In this document: positions 39,834 through 47,823 of the stretch, one piece after another
Layout of the letters: every line of letters begins with the position of its first letter
Numbering within the stretch: the stretch's first letter is position 1
Assembly (NCBI GenBank): GCA_039915945.1
Contig: JBDSMH010000101.1
Location: 68,402-132,401 of the forward strand
DNA length: 64,000 bases
Direction of reading: 5' to 3'
Origin: DATLFA01 sp039915945
GTDB lineage: Bacteria > Actinomycetota > Acidimicrobiia > Acidimicrobiales > WLNW01
Position numbers and translations under genes: made by a program
The notes under the pieces: generated by a model
Database searches by the model: none
What the model was told of the DNA's origin: nothing
What the model saw: the letters and a program-made list of their open reading frames with translations, nothing else

Positions 39834-40888
39834 GGCTGTGTCCTGTCGTTTGAGCGTTTGGACGCTTTCGCCTTCGTCCGTTTGCCATCCACCAACGCGA
39901 CGTCGGGGACTTCCTCAGCTGCACCATGGCCGGTGAGCGCGAAGAAAACGTCGTCAAGCGTCGATTGGCGGCCGACCACGTCGACGAACGGAATATTCGC
40001 CGCGTCCAACTGCCGCACGGCGTTCGGCGTCATCCCGGACACTTTGACGACCGGAACACGGACCGTCCGAAGGGGTCCGTTCTCTTCGCGGTCGATCAGG
40101 ATTTCGCCACAGGCAAGCCCGGCAAGCGCCGACATCACTTGTTGCGCCGCGTCGGACGACGAGACACTGACCTCGAGCACGTCGCCGCCAACCTGCAGCT
40201 TGAGTGCGTCGCTCGTGCCGCGAGCGATCACCCGGCCATGATCGATGACCACGATCTCGTCGGTCAGCCGATCTGCCTCGTCGAGGTACTGCGTCGTGAG
40301 CAACGTCGTCGTCCCACCGCGAGTGAGCTCGTCGATCAGTTCCCACACCGACTGCCGCGCGCGCGGGTCGAGACCAGTGGTCGGTTCATCGAGAAACAGC
40401 ACCGACGGCCGAGCGATCAAGCTCATCGCGATGTCGAGGCGGCGCCGCATGCCGCCCGAGAAACCCTTGACGACGCGGTCGCCCGCCTCCGCGAGATCGA
40501 AGCGGTCGAGCAGTTCGCGGCCTCGTTCGCGAGCTTCAGGGAGCCGCATGTGAAACAGCCGACCGACGTGCTGGAGGTTCTCGAACCCCGTCAGCCGTTC
40601 GTCAACTGCTGCGTATTGTCCTGTCAGGCCGATGCGGGCCTTCGCCCGCTGCGGGTCGGCGACGACATCGATGCCGTCGACGAAGGCGCGCCCCGCATCG
40701 GGCTTGATGAGTGTGGTGAGCACGCGCACGGCTGTCGTCTTGCCCGCACCGTTCGGCCCGAGCAGTCCCACGACCTTGGCCCGATCGACGCGGAGGTCGA
40801 CATCGACGAGGGCTTGCGTCTCGCCGAACGACTTGAACAGCCCTTCGGCAAGCACCGCCGACTGAGAACTGTCATCCATATACGTCAT
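39830..40888 (-). CDS. ABC exporter ATPase (DrrA-like)
   Basis: This 352-aa protein starts at ATG 40888 with AGGTGA upstream; ATG 40879 is possible. Walker A GPNGAGKTT is at residues 44-52, signature FSGGMRRR at 143-150, Walker B VLFLDEPTTGLD at 163-174. The C-terminal extension (about 230-330) with TPNAVRQLDAANIPFVDVV and QSTLDDVFFALTG is characteristic of the daunorubicin-resistance DrrA subfamily. It energises the permease encoded next. Confidence 0.9.
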   Translation of the reverse strand: MTYMDDSSQSAVLAEGLFKSFGETQALVDVDLRVDRAKVVGLLGPNGAGKTTAVRVLTTLIKPDAGRAFVDGIDVVADPQRAKARIGLTGQYAAVDERLTGFENLQHVGRLFHMRLPEARERGRELLDRFDLAEAGDRVVKGFSGGMRRRLDIAMSLIARPSVLFLDEPTTGLDPRARQSVWELIDELTRGGTTTLLTTQYLDEADRLTDEIVVIDHGRVIARGTSDALKLQVGGDVLEVSVSSSDAAQQVMSALAGLACGEILIDREENGPLRTVRVPVVKVSGMTPNAVRQLDAANIPFVDVVGRQSTLDDVFFALTGHGAAEEVPDVALVDGKRTKAKASKRSNDRTQP

Positions 40889-41043
40889 TCGCTGTCACCT
40901 GGACATCCTGGTCGTTCACTCTTGTCACCGGTCTACGCACGGTGTGACGTTGCGATATCCCGCAACTCATCGAACCTTCGACCGTAGCGGCCTAGCAGTG
41001 TCCACCAACATCATCCGCGACGCATCATGATTTTCTCACTGGA

Positions 41044-41922
41044 TCATCTGTCACATCGTGGCGTCGAGATCGTTGGACCTTTCCACGGCGTTGGACTTGC
41101 GCCTTCTGCCTGCAGCGCGATCTCGGAGAGCAGCCACGCTCGGCATGCGGTCAACTCTGGTGAGCCGGCCGACACCGACATGCCCCCAGCCTTCGCGAGT
41201 TCTTCGCCGTCGTTGATCCTTGTCAGCCGTTCGAGCGCTGCCTTGCCGGCCCCGTGCGGGAAACGCGCATCCACATCGACGACTCGTAAGCCGTCGCCGC
41301 GCGCGTTGTGCACCGGTTCGAGCACGGGGGTGAGATCGATCTGCGGGCTCCGCCACGCGCCCGGGTCCGAGTTCTTCGACATGTCGATCATTGCGAGATC
41401 CCGTAGCAGCGCGTCGCCGTGTTCAACCGTTGCGCGCACCAGCGCGACCGGCAAGCCGTCGAAACGGACCACGAAATCATCCGCGCGACGATTGCGACGC
41501 ACAGAAGCTTCGGGCTGGGGCGGCGACGCCTGGGTCTCTCCGATCTGGAACCACACCACTTTGCCGTGCTGCTCGGGGTTGGCGCCCCACCGAGTAGCGA
41601 TCGCGTCGACGAGGCCTATGCCTCGGCCCGTTGCGGAGGCCACGTGGTAGTGGCGAATGCCGGGCAACACCGTTGATCCGTCGCGTACTTCGAAGCGGGC
41701 CGCGTCGGAAAAGGTGCAACAACGAAGGTCGATGTCGGTACCCGCGTGCAGTACGACATTGGTCACGAGCTCACTCACCAGCAATTGGCAGTCCTCGACG
41801 AGTCCGTCGAGGCCACCCGCGCGGAGAGCGTCGCGCGCAAACGATCGTGCCTTGGACGCACTCTTGGACTGACACGGCAGCCTGACGCGATGCTCGACGT
41901 AGGGTTTCAATGGCGCGCGCAA
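41044..41922 (-). CDS. anti-sigma-factor-type ATPase with C-terminal extension
   Basis: This 292-aa protein starts at TTG 41922 (or TTG 41910). The N-terminal 130 residues are a HATPase_c_2/RsbW-like domain: ARSFARDALRA, VSELVTNVVLHAGTDIDLRC (N-box) and ATGRGIGLVDAIATRWG (G-boxes). The remaining ~160 residues contain DFVVRFDGLPVALVRATVEH and a second helical part of unknown type. It follows a STAS-domain gene by 22 bp on the same strand, so the two probably form an anti-sigma/anti-anti-sigma switch. The sigma factor is not in the window. Confidence 0.8.
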   Translation of the reverse strand: MRAPLKPYVEHRVRLPCQSKSASKARSFARDALRAGGLDGLVEDCQLLVSELVTNVVLHAGTDIDLRCCTFSDAARFEVRDGSTVLPGIRHYHVASATGRGIGLVDAIATRWGANPEQHGKVVWFQIGETQASPPQPEASVRRNRRADDFVVRFDGLPVALVRATVEHGDALLRDLAMIDMSKNSDPGAWRSPQIDLTPVLEPVHNARGDGLRVVDVDARFPHGAGKAALERLTRINDGEELAKAGGMSVSAGSPELTACRAWLLSEIALQAEGASPTPWKGPTISTPRCDR

Positions 41923-41944
41923 GCTTCGTACCCGTTGCGCTATC

Positions 41945-42250
41945 TCACCGCGTTGAGCCCGTGGCGCGGTTGTGCGTGAGTAGCGACTCGGTCAGGCATG
42001 TGCACTCCAGCAATCGATGCACGGGTGGACTGACGGCCACGATTTGCAGCGCGCCGCGACTGTTGCGGAGGTTGATCAGCCCCGAGAGGCCAGAGGAGTC
42101 GATGAACGTGACTTCGCTCAAATCGAGCTCGACCGTCATCGCTCGCATCACTGCTTCGACCATTATGGGCGTCGTCGTCACGTCGATTTCGCCGGTTACC
42201 TTCACGTGACCCTCGCCAACTTGGACGCTGAACGCGTTCGACTGTTCCAC
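41945..42250 (-). CDS. STAS-domain anti-anti-sigma factor
   Basis: The product is 101 aa from GTG 42250 with AAGGAAG upstream. The STAS core is clear: VKVTGEIDVTTTPIMVEAV, then VELDLSEVTFIDSSGLSGLI, with the phosphorylatable Ser in DSSG, and LQIVAVSPPVHRLLE. It should bind the RsbW-like protein encoded directly downstream and release a sigma factor when unphosphorylated. Confidence 0.86.
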   Translation of the reverse strand: MEQSNAFSVQVGEGHVKVTGEIDVTTTPIMVEAVMRAMTVELDLSEVTFIDSSGLSGLINLRNSRGALQIVAVSPPVHRLLECTCLTESLLTHNRATGSTR

Positions 42251-42427
42251 TGCGCGACTTCCTTTGATCTACAGTTGATGCGCCGTAGGGTCTGGGCGGG
42301 CATACGGTTTGCGGGCTGTGCAAGCTCCGATCGGCTCGTTGTGCAAAAGTTGAGGCATACCGCGGGTGCTTTACGGCCACCCTGCCTGGTCAGCAGGCGA
42401 GCTCCCGGATGCGTGCGCCCGCCGGCG

Positions 42428-43162
42428 TCAGAACTGGCGTAGGAAGCGCTCGGCGTCGTCGACGCGCGGCAGATTGTTGAACAGTACGTACGGGTTACGC
42501 CGTTCGACGACGAGTTCGTAGAGTCGACGAAGTTCCTGCGTCGTGTGTACGTGCCGCGCTCCGGTCGTGCCATGCAGTCGGTAATACGTCTGCTCGGGTG
42601 TCACCGTCTCGTTGACCATTGGGTCGACGACGTGAACCAGATTGAGGCTGTGGCACAACTCGCGCACCAACGCATCAGGCCACTCGCCGCGCGGCTCCCA
42701 AAGCAACCGTCCTTCAGGGCGAGCAACTGTGCTCAGAAACGTCGTCATCTGTGCGACGTTCTCCGCTGTCGGTCGAAAGCTCTTGGGACACTGAAGAAGT
42801 ACGGAGGTCGCGTGCAGCAATCGTGCGCACTCGAGCGTTCGGTCCCACGCCTGCAGTACGGCCGGCGTAGACCGGAACGCGCCCACTTGCCGTCGGTGTT
42901 CGTCAGGCAGCGGTCGCTTCAGTCGGCGATACGTGGGACTGGTCGACTCATGGGTCACCAGTTGCCACGCCTTCGTCGTGAACTCGAAGTCAGCGGGCAC
43001 CTCGGCTCGCCATCGCCTCAGTAGATCGGGGGCCGGCGGCTCGTAGAAGGTGTGCTGAACCTCCACGAGCGGGAATCGACGGACGTACGCAGACCTGGCG
43101 ATCGTCCACCCGCACAGTCCGACGCGTACCCCGAGTCCAGGGTTGGACGCCACATTGCTCAT
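42428..43162 (-). CDS. DUF72-family protein, copy 1
   Basis: This 244-aa TIM-barrel protein shows the DUF72 signature: VGLCGWTIARSAYV at the start, EVQHTFYEPPAPDLLRRWRA, PADFEFTTKAWQLVTHE, and LLWEPRGEWPDALVRELCHS with YYRLHGTTG. The DUF72 family is widespread in oxidant- and radiation-tolerant bacteria; its activity is not established. A second, distinct DUF72 gene lies at 50175. A STAS gene lies just upstream (43200). Confidence 0.87.
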   Translation of the reverse strand: MSNVASNPGLGVRVGLCGWTIARSAYVRRFPLVEVQHTFYEPPAPDLLRRWRAEVPADFEFTTKAWQLVTHESTSPTYRRLKRPLPDEHRRQVGAFRSTPAVLQAWDRTLECARLLHATSVLLQCPKSFRPTAENVAQMTTFLSTVARPEGRLLWEPRGEWPDALVRELCHSLNLVHVVDPMVNETVTPEQTYYRLHGTTGARHVHTTQELRRLYELVVERRNPYVLFNNLPRVDDAERFLRQF

Positions 43163-43199
43163 TCCTTAAGGGAACCCCCTGTCGTGGCGACATGGTCGG

Positions 43200-43433
43200 C
43201 TATGTCGCGAAGTCTCCCTGCAAGATATCCAGCACTCTCGCGAGTGCAGCGCACGACCCTCGCAGGCGAAAGCTCCCGCCGGCAGCCTGGACAGTCTCAC
43301 GCAGTGCGATCAGCGTCCGCAGTCCCGCCGCGTCGACGAACCGCAACTCTGATACGTCGACGATGAGGTCGCCAGTGGAAGGGGCCACGGTTGCGAGCTC
43401 CGAGGCAGTGGCGACGTCGAGTTCGCCGTCCAC
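43200..43433 (-). CDS. short STAS-domain protein
   Basis: This 77-aa protein from GTG 43433 reads DGELDVATASELATVAP, LIVDVSELRFVDAAGLRTLI and FRLRGSCAALARVLDIL. The usual first beta strand is missing; an in-frame TAG lies five codons upstream. The phospho-acceptor Ser of the DSSG motif is replaced (DAAG), so it is not regulated by phosphorylation in the usual way, or is degenerating. Confidence 0.68.
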   Translation of the reverse strand: MDGELDVATASELATVAPSTGDLIVDVSELRFVDAAGLRTLIALRETVQAAGGSFRLRGSCAALARVLDILQGDFAT

Positions 43434-43586
43434 CAGCTGACGGCGCTAGAAGGCAATCAAGGCCCGAATGGGCGCGCAAGTGGTATGGCCCGGGTGATTG
43501 TGTGATTTCACCGTTTCGAATTGGACGAGTTGGGAATGAGTGCGCGCCGCTCCTCCCCACGGGCGCTTGCAACGAAAGGTCGACTG

Positions 43587-44249
43587 ATGGCGAAAGCGAA
43601 GCCTCGATCCAATCCAGCGCGTACGACTCGGGATCAGCAGGGCGCGCGCGGGCGCGTCACGACGAACGAAGCGCGACAGCCGATCCTCGCTCCCAGGGTG
43701 AGCAAAGTGCCGGCGCAGGACAGCGATTTCCTGACCACGGCTCAAGGCCAGCGCCTGGCTCAGACCGACGACTCGTTGAAGGTCGGCAGTCGCGGCCCCA
43801 CGCTGATGGACGACTTCCATCTGCGCGAGAAGATCACGCACTTCGATCACGAGAGGATCCCCGAGCGCGTCGTGCACGCCCGGGGTACTGCGGCGCACGG
43901 CGTGTTCGAGTCCTATGGCACCGGTGTCGATATCACCTCGGCTGACTTTTTACAGCCCGGTCGTGTAACGCCCGTGTTCACCCGCTTCTCCACGGTGGTT
44001 GGTTCACGGGGATCGGCCGACACAGTCCGCGATGTCCGCGGCTTCGCGGTGAAGTTCTACACCGACGAGGGAGTATTCGATCTCGTTGGCAACAACATCC
44101 GGTGTTCTTTATTCGGGACGGAATCAAGTTCCCCGATCTCATCCACGCGGCAAAGCCGGAACCCGACCGCGAGATACCGCAGGCACAAACTGCGCACACG
44201 ACGTTCTGGGATTTCGTGTCGATGCTTCCCGAGTCGCCACACATGTTGA
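43587..44249 (+). CDS. katE: large-subunit catalase, N-terminal frame
   Basis: Starts at ATG 43587 with AAAGG upstream. It contains the catalytic His region (RVVHARGTAAHGVFESYG), FTRFSTVVGSRGSADTVRDV and RGFAVKFYTDEGVFDLVGNN. The frame ends meaningfully at 44098, where one C is missing (AACATCCGGTG for AACATCCCGGTG) and the protein continues in the next frame. The remaining codons to 44249 are out of phase. HPII-type catalases with long N-termini decompose H2O2. Confidence 0.82.
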   Translation: MAKAKPRSNPARTTRDQQGARGRVTTNEARQPILAPRVSKVPAQDSDFLTTAQGQRLAQTDDSLKVGSRGPTLMDDFHLREKITHFDHERIPERVVHARGTAAHGVFESYGTGVDITSADFLQPGRVTPVFTRFSTVVGSRGSADTVRDVRGFAVKFYTDEGVFDLVGNNIRCSLFGTESSSPISSTRQSRNPTARYRRHKLRTRRSGISCRCFPSRHTC

Positions 44250-45796
44250 TGTGGGCAATGTCGGACCGTGCCATTCCTCGTTCCTATCGAATGATGGAGG
44301 GGTTCGGCGTTCACACGTTTCGGCTCGTGAACTCGAGTGGCCAGACGAACTTGGTGAAGTTCCATTGGAAGCCGGTCCTCGGTGTGCATGGTCTCGTCTG
44401 GGACGAGGCGCTCACGCTGAACGGAGTGGATCCCGACTTTCACCGCCGCGATCTCTACAACGCGATCGGTGGCGGCGCGTTCCCGGAGTGGGAACTCGGC
44501 GTACAAGTCATGCCCGACAGCGAGGATCAGTACTTCAACGGCATCGACCTGCTCGATTCGACGAAGTTGGTGCCCGAGGAGCTCGTTCCGGTGCAGCCGA
44601 TCGGCCGCATGACGTTGAACCGCTGCCCGGCGAACTTCTTTGCCGAAGTCGAGCAAGTCGCGTTCCACGTGGGTCATCTCGTCCGGGGCATCGAGGTAGT
44701 CGATGATCCGCTGATGCACGCTCGCATGTTCAGCTATCTCGACACGCAGCTCACGCGCCTTGGTGGACCGAACTTCTCGCAGATCCCGATCAATCGCCCA
44801 CATGCACCTGTGAACGACAACTTCCGAGATGGTCTCCACCAGCATGCGGTGCATCACGGCAAGACGCCGTACCTCCCCAATGCGGTGGGCGGCGGTTGTC
44901 CTTTCCTCGCTGGTGCCGAAGACGGTGGCTACATCCACGTGCCACGGATGATCCAAGGCGCAAAGGTTCGCGAACGCGGTCCTGACGACGAGTACGCGCA
45001 GGCAACGCTGTTCTGGAACAGCATGAGCGAGCCCGAGCAGGATCACATCGTCGATGCCTACACCTTCGAACTCGGCCACGTCGAAGTACCGGCAGTGGTC
45101 GAACGCATGGTGTTGCGTCTCTCGCTGGTCGATTTGGAGCTCGCACGGCGCGTCTGTATCGGCCTCGGTTTGCCGTCGCCGACACTTCCCGATGAACCGC
45201 GGGGCGCAGCCGACGACGAAGAAAACGCGGACCGAGATCTAGCGGCAGTGCCAGACGCAACCGGGGGCCTCGAAGAGTCACCGGCGTTGGCCATGGTCAC
45301 CGATAACACCTACCCGGTGGACGGACGAGTCGTGCAGATTCTCGCCAACGACGGTTGTGATCTCGCCGGCATCCGGACGTTGCAGGCAGCACTCATTGCC
45401 GCTGGCGCGGTTCCCCACGTCGTCGCCACCCACAAGGGCGTGATCGCAGGGCCGGCGCGGCGTCGCGACGAACTCCCCGTCGACCGTTCCTTCCACACAG
45501 CGAGTTCGGCCGAAGCCGATGCGATCGTAGTTGCCGCAGGCGCGGGGCTCGCGGACAACCCGGCCGTTCTCACGTGGGTGCAGAGCGCCTTTCGCCACTT
45601 CAAGCCGATCGCCGCTTGGGGCGACGGCGAGGATCTCCTCGTCAACGCGGGCATCGACGTTGTGGGGCCCGGTGTGGCAATCGCGCCGAAGGCGAACAGC
45701 AAGTTTGCCAAGGATGTCATTGCTGATCTCTCAGTGCATCGCCATTGGGAACGCGCTGCCACACACCCCACTCGTGAACCGGAACAGGCGGTCTGA
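44102..45796 (+). CDS. katE: large-subunit catalase, C-terminal frame
   Basis: Continues as VFFIRDGIKFPDLIHAAKPE and HMLMWAMSDRAIPRSYRMME. The heme-binding Tyr lies in ARMFSYLDTQLTRLGGPNF (about 44725-44780). After residue 380 a flavodoxin/DJ-1-like C-terminal domain follows (VVQILANDGCDLAGIRTLQA ... AGIDVVGPGVAI), the hallmark of HPII. Whole protein about 735 aa once the lost base is restored. A hemerythrin gene follows 1 bp after the stop. Confidence 0.88.
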   Translation: MFFIRDGIKFPDLIHAAKPEPDREIPQAQTAHTTFWDFVSMLPESPHMLMWAMSDRAIPRSYRMMEGFGVHTFRLVNSSGQTNLVKFHWKPVLGVHGLVWDEALTLNGVDPDFHRRDLYNAIGGGAFPEWELGVQVMPDSEDQYFNGIDLLDSTKLVPEELVPVQPIGRMTLNRCPANFFAEVEQVAFHVGHLVRGIEVVDDPLMHARMFSYLDTQLTRLGGPNFSQIPINRPHAPVNDNFRDGLHQHAVHHGKTPYLPNAVGGGCPFLAGAEDGGYIHVPRMIQGAKVRERGPDDEYAQATLFWNSMSEPEQDHIVDAYTFELGHVEVPAVVERMVLRLSLVDLELARRVCIGLGLPSPTLPDEPRGAADDEENADRDLAAVPDATGGLEESPALAMVTDNTYPVDGRVVQILANDGCDLAGIRTLQAALIAAGAVPHVVATHKGVIAGPARRRDELPVDRSFHTASSAEADAIVVAAGAGLADNPAVLTWVQSAFRHFKPIAAWGDGEDLLVNAGIDVVGPGVAIAPKANSKFAKDVIADLSVHRHWERAATHPTREPEQAV

Positions 45797-45797
45797 A

Positions 45798-46214
45798 ATG
45801 CCGAACGGAATTGACCTCATTCTCACCGACCATAGAACGGTGGATGCGCTGCTTGCGGAATTCGACGAGACCGGCAATGCAACGGTCATCGGTCAGGTGG
45901 TCTGCGAGTTGAAAGCGCACGACGACGCCGAACAGGCCGCGCTGTACCCGATGGTCGGAGAGATAATGGGTAACGCGGCCATGATCGAGCGCTCGTCGAT
46001 CGCCCACTCTGCGGTGAAGAAACAAATCGACGCACTCACGACGCTCGAAGGCGCGCCCCTCGTCGACGCGTTCAGGGCGTTGCGCAAAATCGTGCGACAG
46101 CATGTGGCCGATGAGGAGAAGAACATTCTTCCCGCGCTCGGCGACGCCGCGACACAACAGCAACTCGAACTGCTCGGTGCTCGAATTCTGCAAGCAAAGC
46201 AACGTGTCGGCTGA
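45798..46214 (+). CDS. hemerythrin-domain protein
   Basis: This 138-aa four-helix protein has the diiron ligand pattern His in LTDHRTVDALL, His/Glu in AHDDAEQAALYPMV, His in SIAHSAVKKQ, and HVADEEKNILPAL. It begins at ATG 45798 directly after the catalase stop and is probably co-transcribed. It likely handles O2, NO or peroxide. Confidence 0.87.
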   Translation: MPNGIDLILTDHRTVDALLAEFDETGNATVIGQVVCELKAHDDAEQAALYPMVGEIMGNAAMIERSSIAHSAVKKQIDALTTLEGAPLVDAFRALRKIVRQHVADEEKNILPALGDAATQQQLELLGARILQAKQRVG

Positions 46215-46221
46215 GAACCAG

Positions 46222-47061
46222 ATGGCGTCGATACCGGCTGAGCGGATGGTCAACGTCTCGGGCGTCATGGTGCCCGTACGCGACTCGGTCAATGACCATG
46301 GGCGTCCGCCTGTCGTTTTGCTGCATGGTTTGGGCATGACGAGCGACTCGTGTTGGCATGGCACGTATGGGCCGCTGGCCGAGCACCACCGAGTCGTCGC
46401 GTTCGACTTGCGTGGTCATGGCTCAGGCCTTCCGGTGGAAGACCACTTCTCATTGGAAGTATGCGCCGATGACGTGCGCACGGTTGCCGACACACTCGGC
46501 CTCGGTCGCTTCATCGCGGTTGGCTACTCGATCGGTGGGTTGATCGCGCAGACGTTGTGGCACCGCGGGCGAGAGAGCGTCAGTGGACTCGTGTTGGGCG
46601 CGACCGCGCATTTCCCGCTGACGCCGGTCGAGTGGGCGCTCAGCGCGGCACCGGTGATGGGCACCAGCTGGCGGCGCGGCTTGACCGCGCGTCCCGTTGG
46701 ACCTCCCGTCGCCGCGGTCGAGTATCTGCTGCGCAGCATCTCGGACCCGGATGTTCGCGCCGACGTCGCGCGCCGGTCACAGATCGAGCCGTGGGTGCTT
46801 GGTTCGGCTCTACAGGCCGCCGCCAAGTTCGACGCTCGGCCTTGGATCGACTCGGTCGACGTCGCGACTGCAGTAGTACTCACGACTCGTGACGCAGTGA
46901 TCATCCCCTGGCGCCAGCGCGCCCTTGCCAATGCGATTCCGGGAGCGACGATCCACGAAGTTCGTTCGGGTCACCTTGCGCCCATCCGCCATCCTCGTCG
47001 ATTGGCGCGCGCACTCGTTGATGCGTGTGATTCGGTAGTCAGCGCAAAGGTGGCCGTATGA
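46222..47061 (+). CDS. alpha/beta-fold hydrolase
   Basis: The product is 279 aa from ATG 46222. Features: oxyanion region VVLLHGLGMTSDSCWHGTYG, AFDLRGHGSGLP, nucleophile elbow VGYSIGGLIAQTL (Ser near 98) and C-terminal His in SGHLAPIRHP. The acid residue is probably in TTRDAVIIPW. The fold is clear; the substrate (ester, epoxide or lactone) is not. It overlaps the next gene by ATGA. Confidence 0.84.
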   Translation: MASIPAERMVNVSGVMVPVRDSVNDHGRPPVVLLHGLGMTSDSCWHGTYGPLAEHHRVVAFDLRGHGSGLPVEDHFSLEVCADDVRTVADTLGLGRFIAVGYSIGGLIAQTLWHRGRESVSGLVLGATAHFPLTPVEWALSAAPVMGTSWRRGLTARPVGPPVAAVEYLLRSISDPDVRADVARRSQIEPWVLGSALQAAAKFDARPWIDSVDVATAVVLTTRDAVIIPWRQRALANAIPGATIHEVRSGHLAPIRHPRRLARALVDACDSVVSAKVAV

Positions 47062-47372
47062 GCGGCGAAGCGACACCCGAATTGCTCGAGAGCGTCAAAT
47101 GGACCGGCGACAACCTCGCCGACATCGAACGCTTCGTCAACGCGACCTGCACTGTGGCCGGCGATTCGGTGTTGGTGCCAAAGCTGTTTGCTGGTGACGC
47201 TGACGAGCGCCTGTGCGTGCCGTTGCACGGTTGGATCGTCCGCGTAGACGGGGAGTTGCGCGTGCTGCCGCCGCGCACCCCGATGCCAGCGGAGGAACAA
47301 ACCGAAAGCGGTCCGTCGCCCGAGGTCGAGCGATTTGCCGATCATCTCGCGTTCGAAGACGGATTCGACTGA
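47058..47372 (+). CDS. hypothetical protein
   Basis: This 104-aa acidic soluble protein overlaps the hydrolase stop by ATGA. The core (LLESVKWTGDNLADIERFVN, then LFAGDADERLCVPLHGWIVR) looks like a small beta-rich phage-type protein. Family not recognised. Confidence 0.62.
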   Translation: MSGEATPELLESVKWTGDNLADIERFVNATCTVAGDSVLVPKLFAGDADERLCVPLHGWIVRVDGELRVLPPRTPMPAEEQTESGPSPEVERFADHLAFEDGFD

Positions 47373-47392
47373 GACGTGTTCTCAGTGCGCTC

Positions 47393-47683
47393 TCAGTGCG
47401 CCGGCTGATCGACCACACAGGCGGTGCCTGAGCCCGAACGGTGCGGTGACGCGGGATAGAAAAGGTCGAGGTCGGTGGCGTGATCGTTGCCATCGAACGA
47501 CAAGATGGCGCCGACTTTGACAAGTCGGCCATCGGCAACCAGCAATTGCAGCGCGTCCATGATTTCGAGTTCTCGGCCTTTGGGCGAGAGATGACTAGCG
47601 ATGTGTCGTAGGGATGGCGCAAGGCCCTCGTCCATCACTTCGTGCACCACATCAACGAAGAACTCGAGGTCGTCAGTGTCCAC
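47393..47683 (-). CDS. winged-helix DNA-binding-like protein
   Basis: This 96-aa protein contains a LexA-type wHTH: FFVDVVHEVMDEGLAPSLRH, IASHLSPKGRELEIMDALQL, VADGRLVKVGAILSF. The C-terminal ~25 residues are Pro/His-rich and unstructured. It is divergent from the LigD gene and convergent with the hydrolase operon; a role in stress regulation is possible but not shown. Confidence 0.58.
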   Translation of the reverse strand: MDTDDLEFFVDVVHEVMDEGLAPSLRHIASHLSPKGRELEIMDALQLLVADGRLVKVGAILSFDGNDHATDLDLFYPASPHRSGSGTACVVDQPAH

Positions 47684-47823
47684 TCGAGGACCGTACCGTT
47701 GTTCACTTCCGCGCCAGTTGCGACTGCGGGTGTCATACGGGTGAAGTCCGATCGCTCACAAGCCGACTCCGGCGCATGACGAGCCAGCTGTTTGCTCGTG
47801 CGCAGCCTGGGTATGACGCGGCA

